From assembly GCA_964502215.1 (NCBI GenBank), contig CAZCUN010000038.1, positions 1 through 32,293 of the forward strand: DNA of 32,293 nt, written 5' to 3'. Positions 32,247 through 32,293 of the stretch are shown in pieces. The translations under genes and the position numbers were made by a program. The notes beneath the pieces are model-generated. The model was given only the letters and a program-made list of their open reading frames with translations, did not search any database and was not told the origin of the DNA. Numbering within the stretch: the first letter of the stretch is position 1; every line of letters starts with the position of its first letter. The DNA is from JAALLB01 sp964502215. GTDB taxonomy: Bacteria; Pseudomonadota; Alphaproteobacteria; Rhizobiales; Rhizobiaceae.

Positions 32247-32293
32247 AGGGGCTGTCCCAGATAACTCAAAAATGGGTTATCAATATGGGTATG
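32246..32293. repeat. Inverted terminal repeat, second copy; element inserted in the photolyase gene
   Basis: Exact reverse complement of 5-52. The outward sequence starts AAGGGGCTGTCCCAGATAAC. The match ends at 32246, precisely where photolyase codons begin, and the flank differs from that of the other copy; this is what an insertion junction looks like. The element continues beyond the window, so its length, transposase and target duplication cannot be seen. Confidence 0.7.

Noticed and set aside
1..32293. Circular molecule (plasmid) because the ends share sequence
   Set aside because: The 48-base identity is inverted, not direct, so the ends cannot be joined by simple overlap.

Overview
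The window reads as chromosomal DNA of a low-GC alphaproteobacterium, probably marine and near Hyphomicrobiales/Rhizobiales. The grounds are an alphaproteobacterial-type PhaR/phasin pair, an Fe-S bacterial cryptochrome/photolyase whose cysteine spacing matches Agrobacterium PhrB, an ArgP-like LysR regulator, a polyamine (SpuC/PuuA/PuuB) locus, and AT-rich intergenic DNA. The taxonomic call is inference from remembered family resemblance; no search was run. No rRNA, tRNA, CRISPR array or phage gene was seen.

Layout. (1) 1-52 is the edge of a repeated element; its 48-bp inverted copy closes the window at 32246-32293. (2) 112-3014: a fatty-acid desaturase diverging from an ArgP-like regulator, then an alpha/beta-hydrolase. 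(3) 3033-11380 is the polyhydroxyalkanoate (PHA) region. phaR and a phasin lie on the minus strand. Diverging from them is a five-gene plus-strand operon: acetolactate-synthase-like ThDP enzyme, iron-dependent alcohol dehydrogenase, PhaE, class III PhaC, and a CoA-transferase with an extra C-terminal domain. TGCA-rich repeats resembling PhaR sites lie upstream of phaR and in the phasin/operon divergent region. (4) 11445-17088 (minus): a peptide/nickel-type (family 5) ABC transporter. (5) 17238-18395: an FMN-dependent 2-hydroxy-acid dehydrogenase. (6) 18413-22414 (minus): a PotFGHI polyamine importer. (7) 22574-28002 (plus): putrescine catabolism, with SpuC-type aminotransferase, two glutamine-synthetase-like gamma-glutamylpolyamine ligases and a PuuB-like oxidase. 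(8) 28072-30610: dapE and an L,D-transpeptidase, tail to tail. (9) 30735-32246: an Fe-S cryptochrome/photolyase whose first three codons are replaced by the repeated element.

How it fits together. The most interesting unit is 4562-11380. ThDP decarboxylase/synthase + Fe-ADH + CoA-transferase + PHA synthase is the enzyme set needed to turn a 2-oxo acid into a hydroxyacyl-CoA and polymerise it. One concrete hypothesis is 2-oxoglutarate -> succinate semialdehyde -> 4-hydroxybutyrate -> 4-hydroxybutyryl-CoA -> polyester. The putrescine genes in the same window would also lead, through GABA, towards succinate semialdehyde. This is inference from gene content and order. The conventional reading, acetolactate/acetoin metabolism beside a short-chain PHA synthase, remains open.
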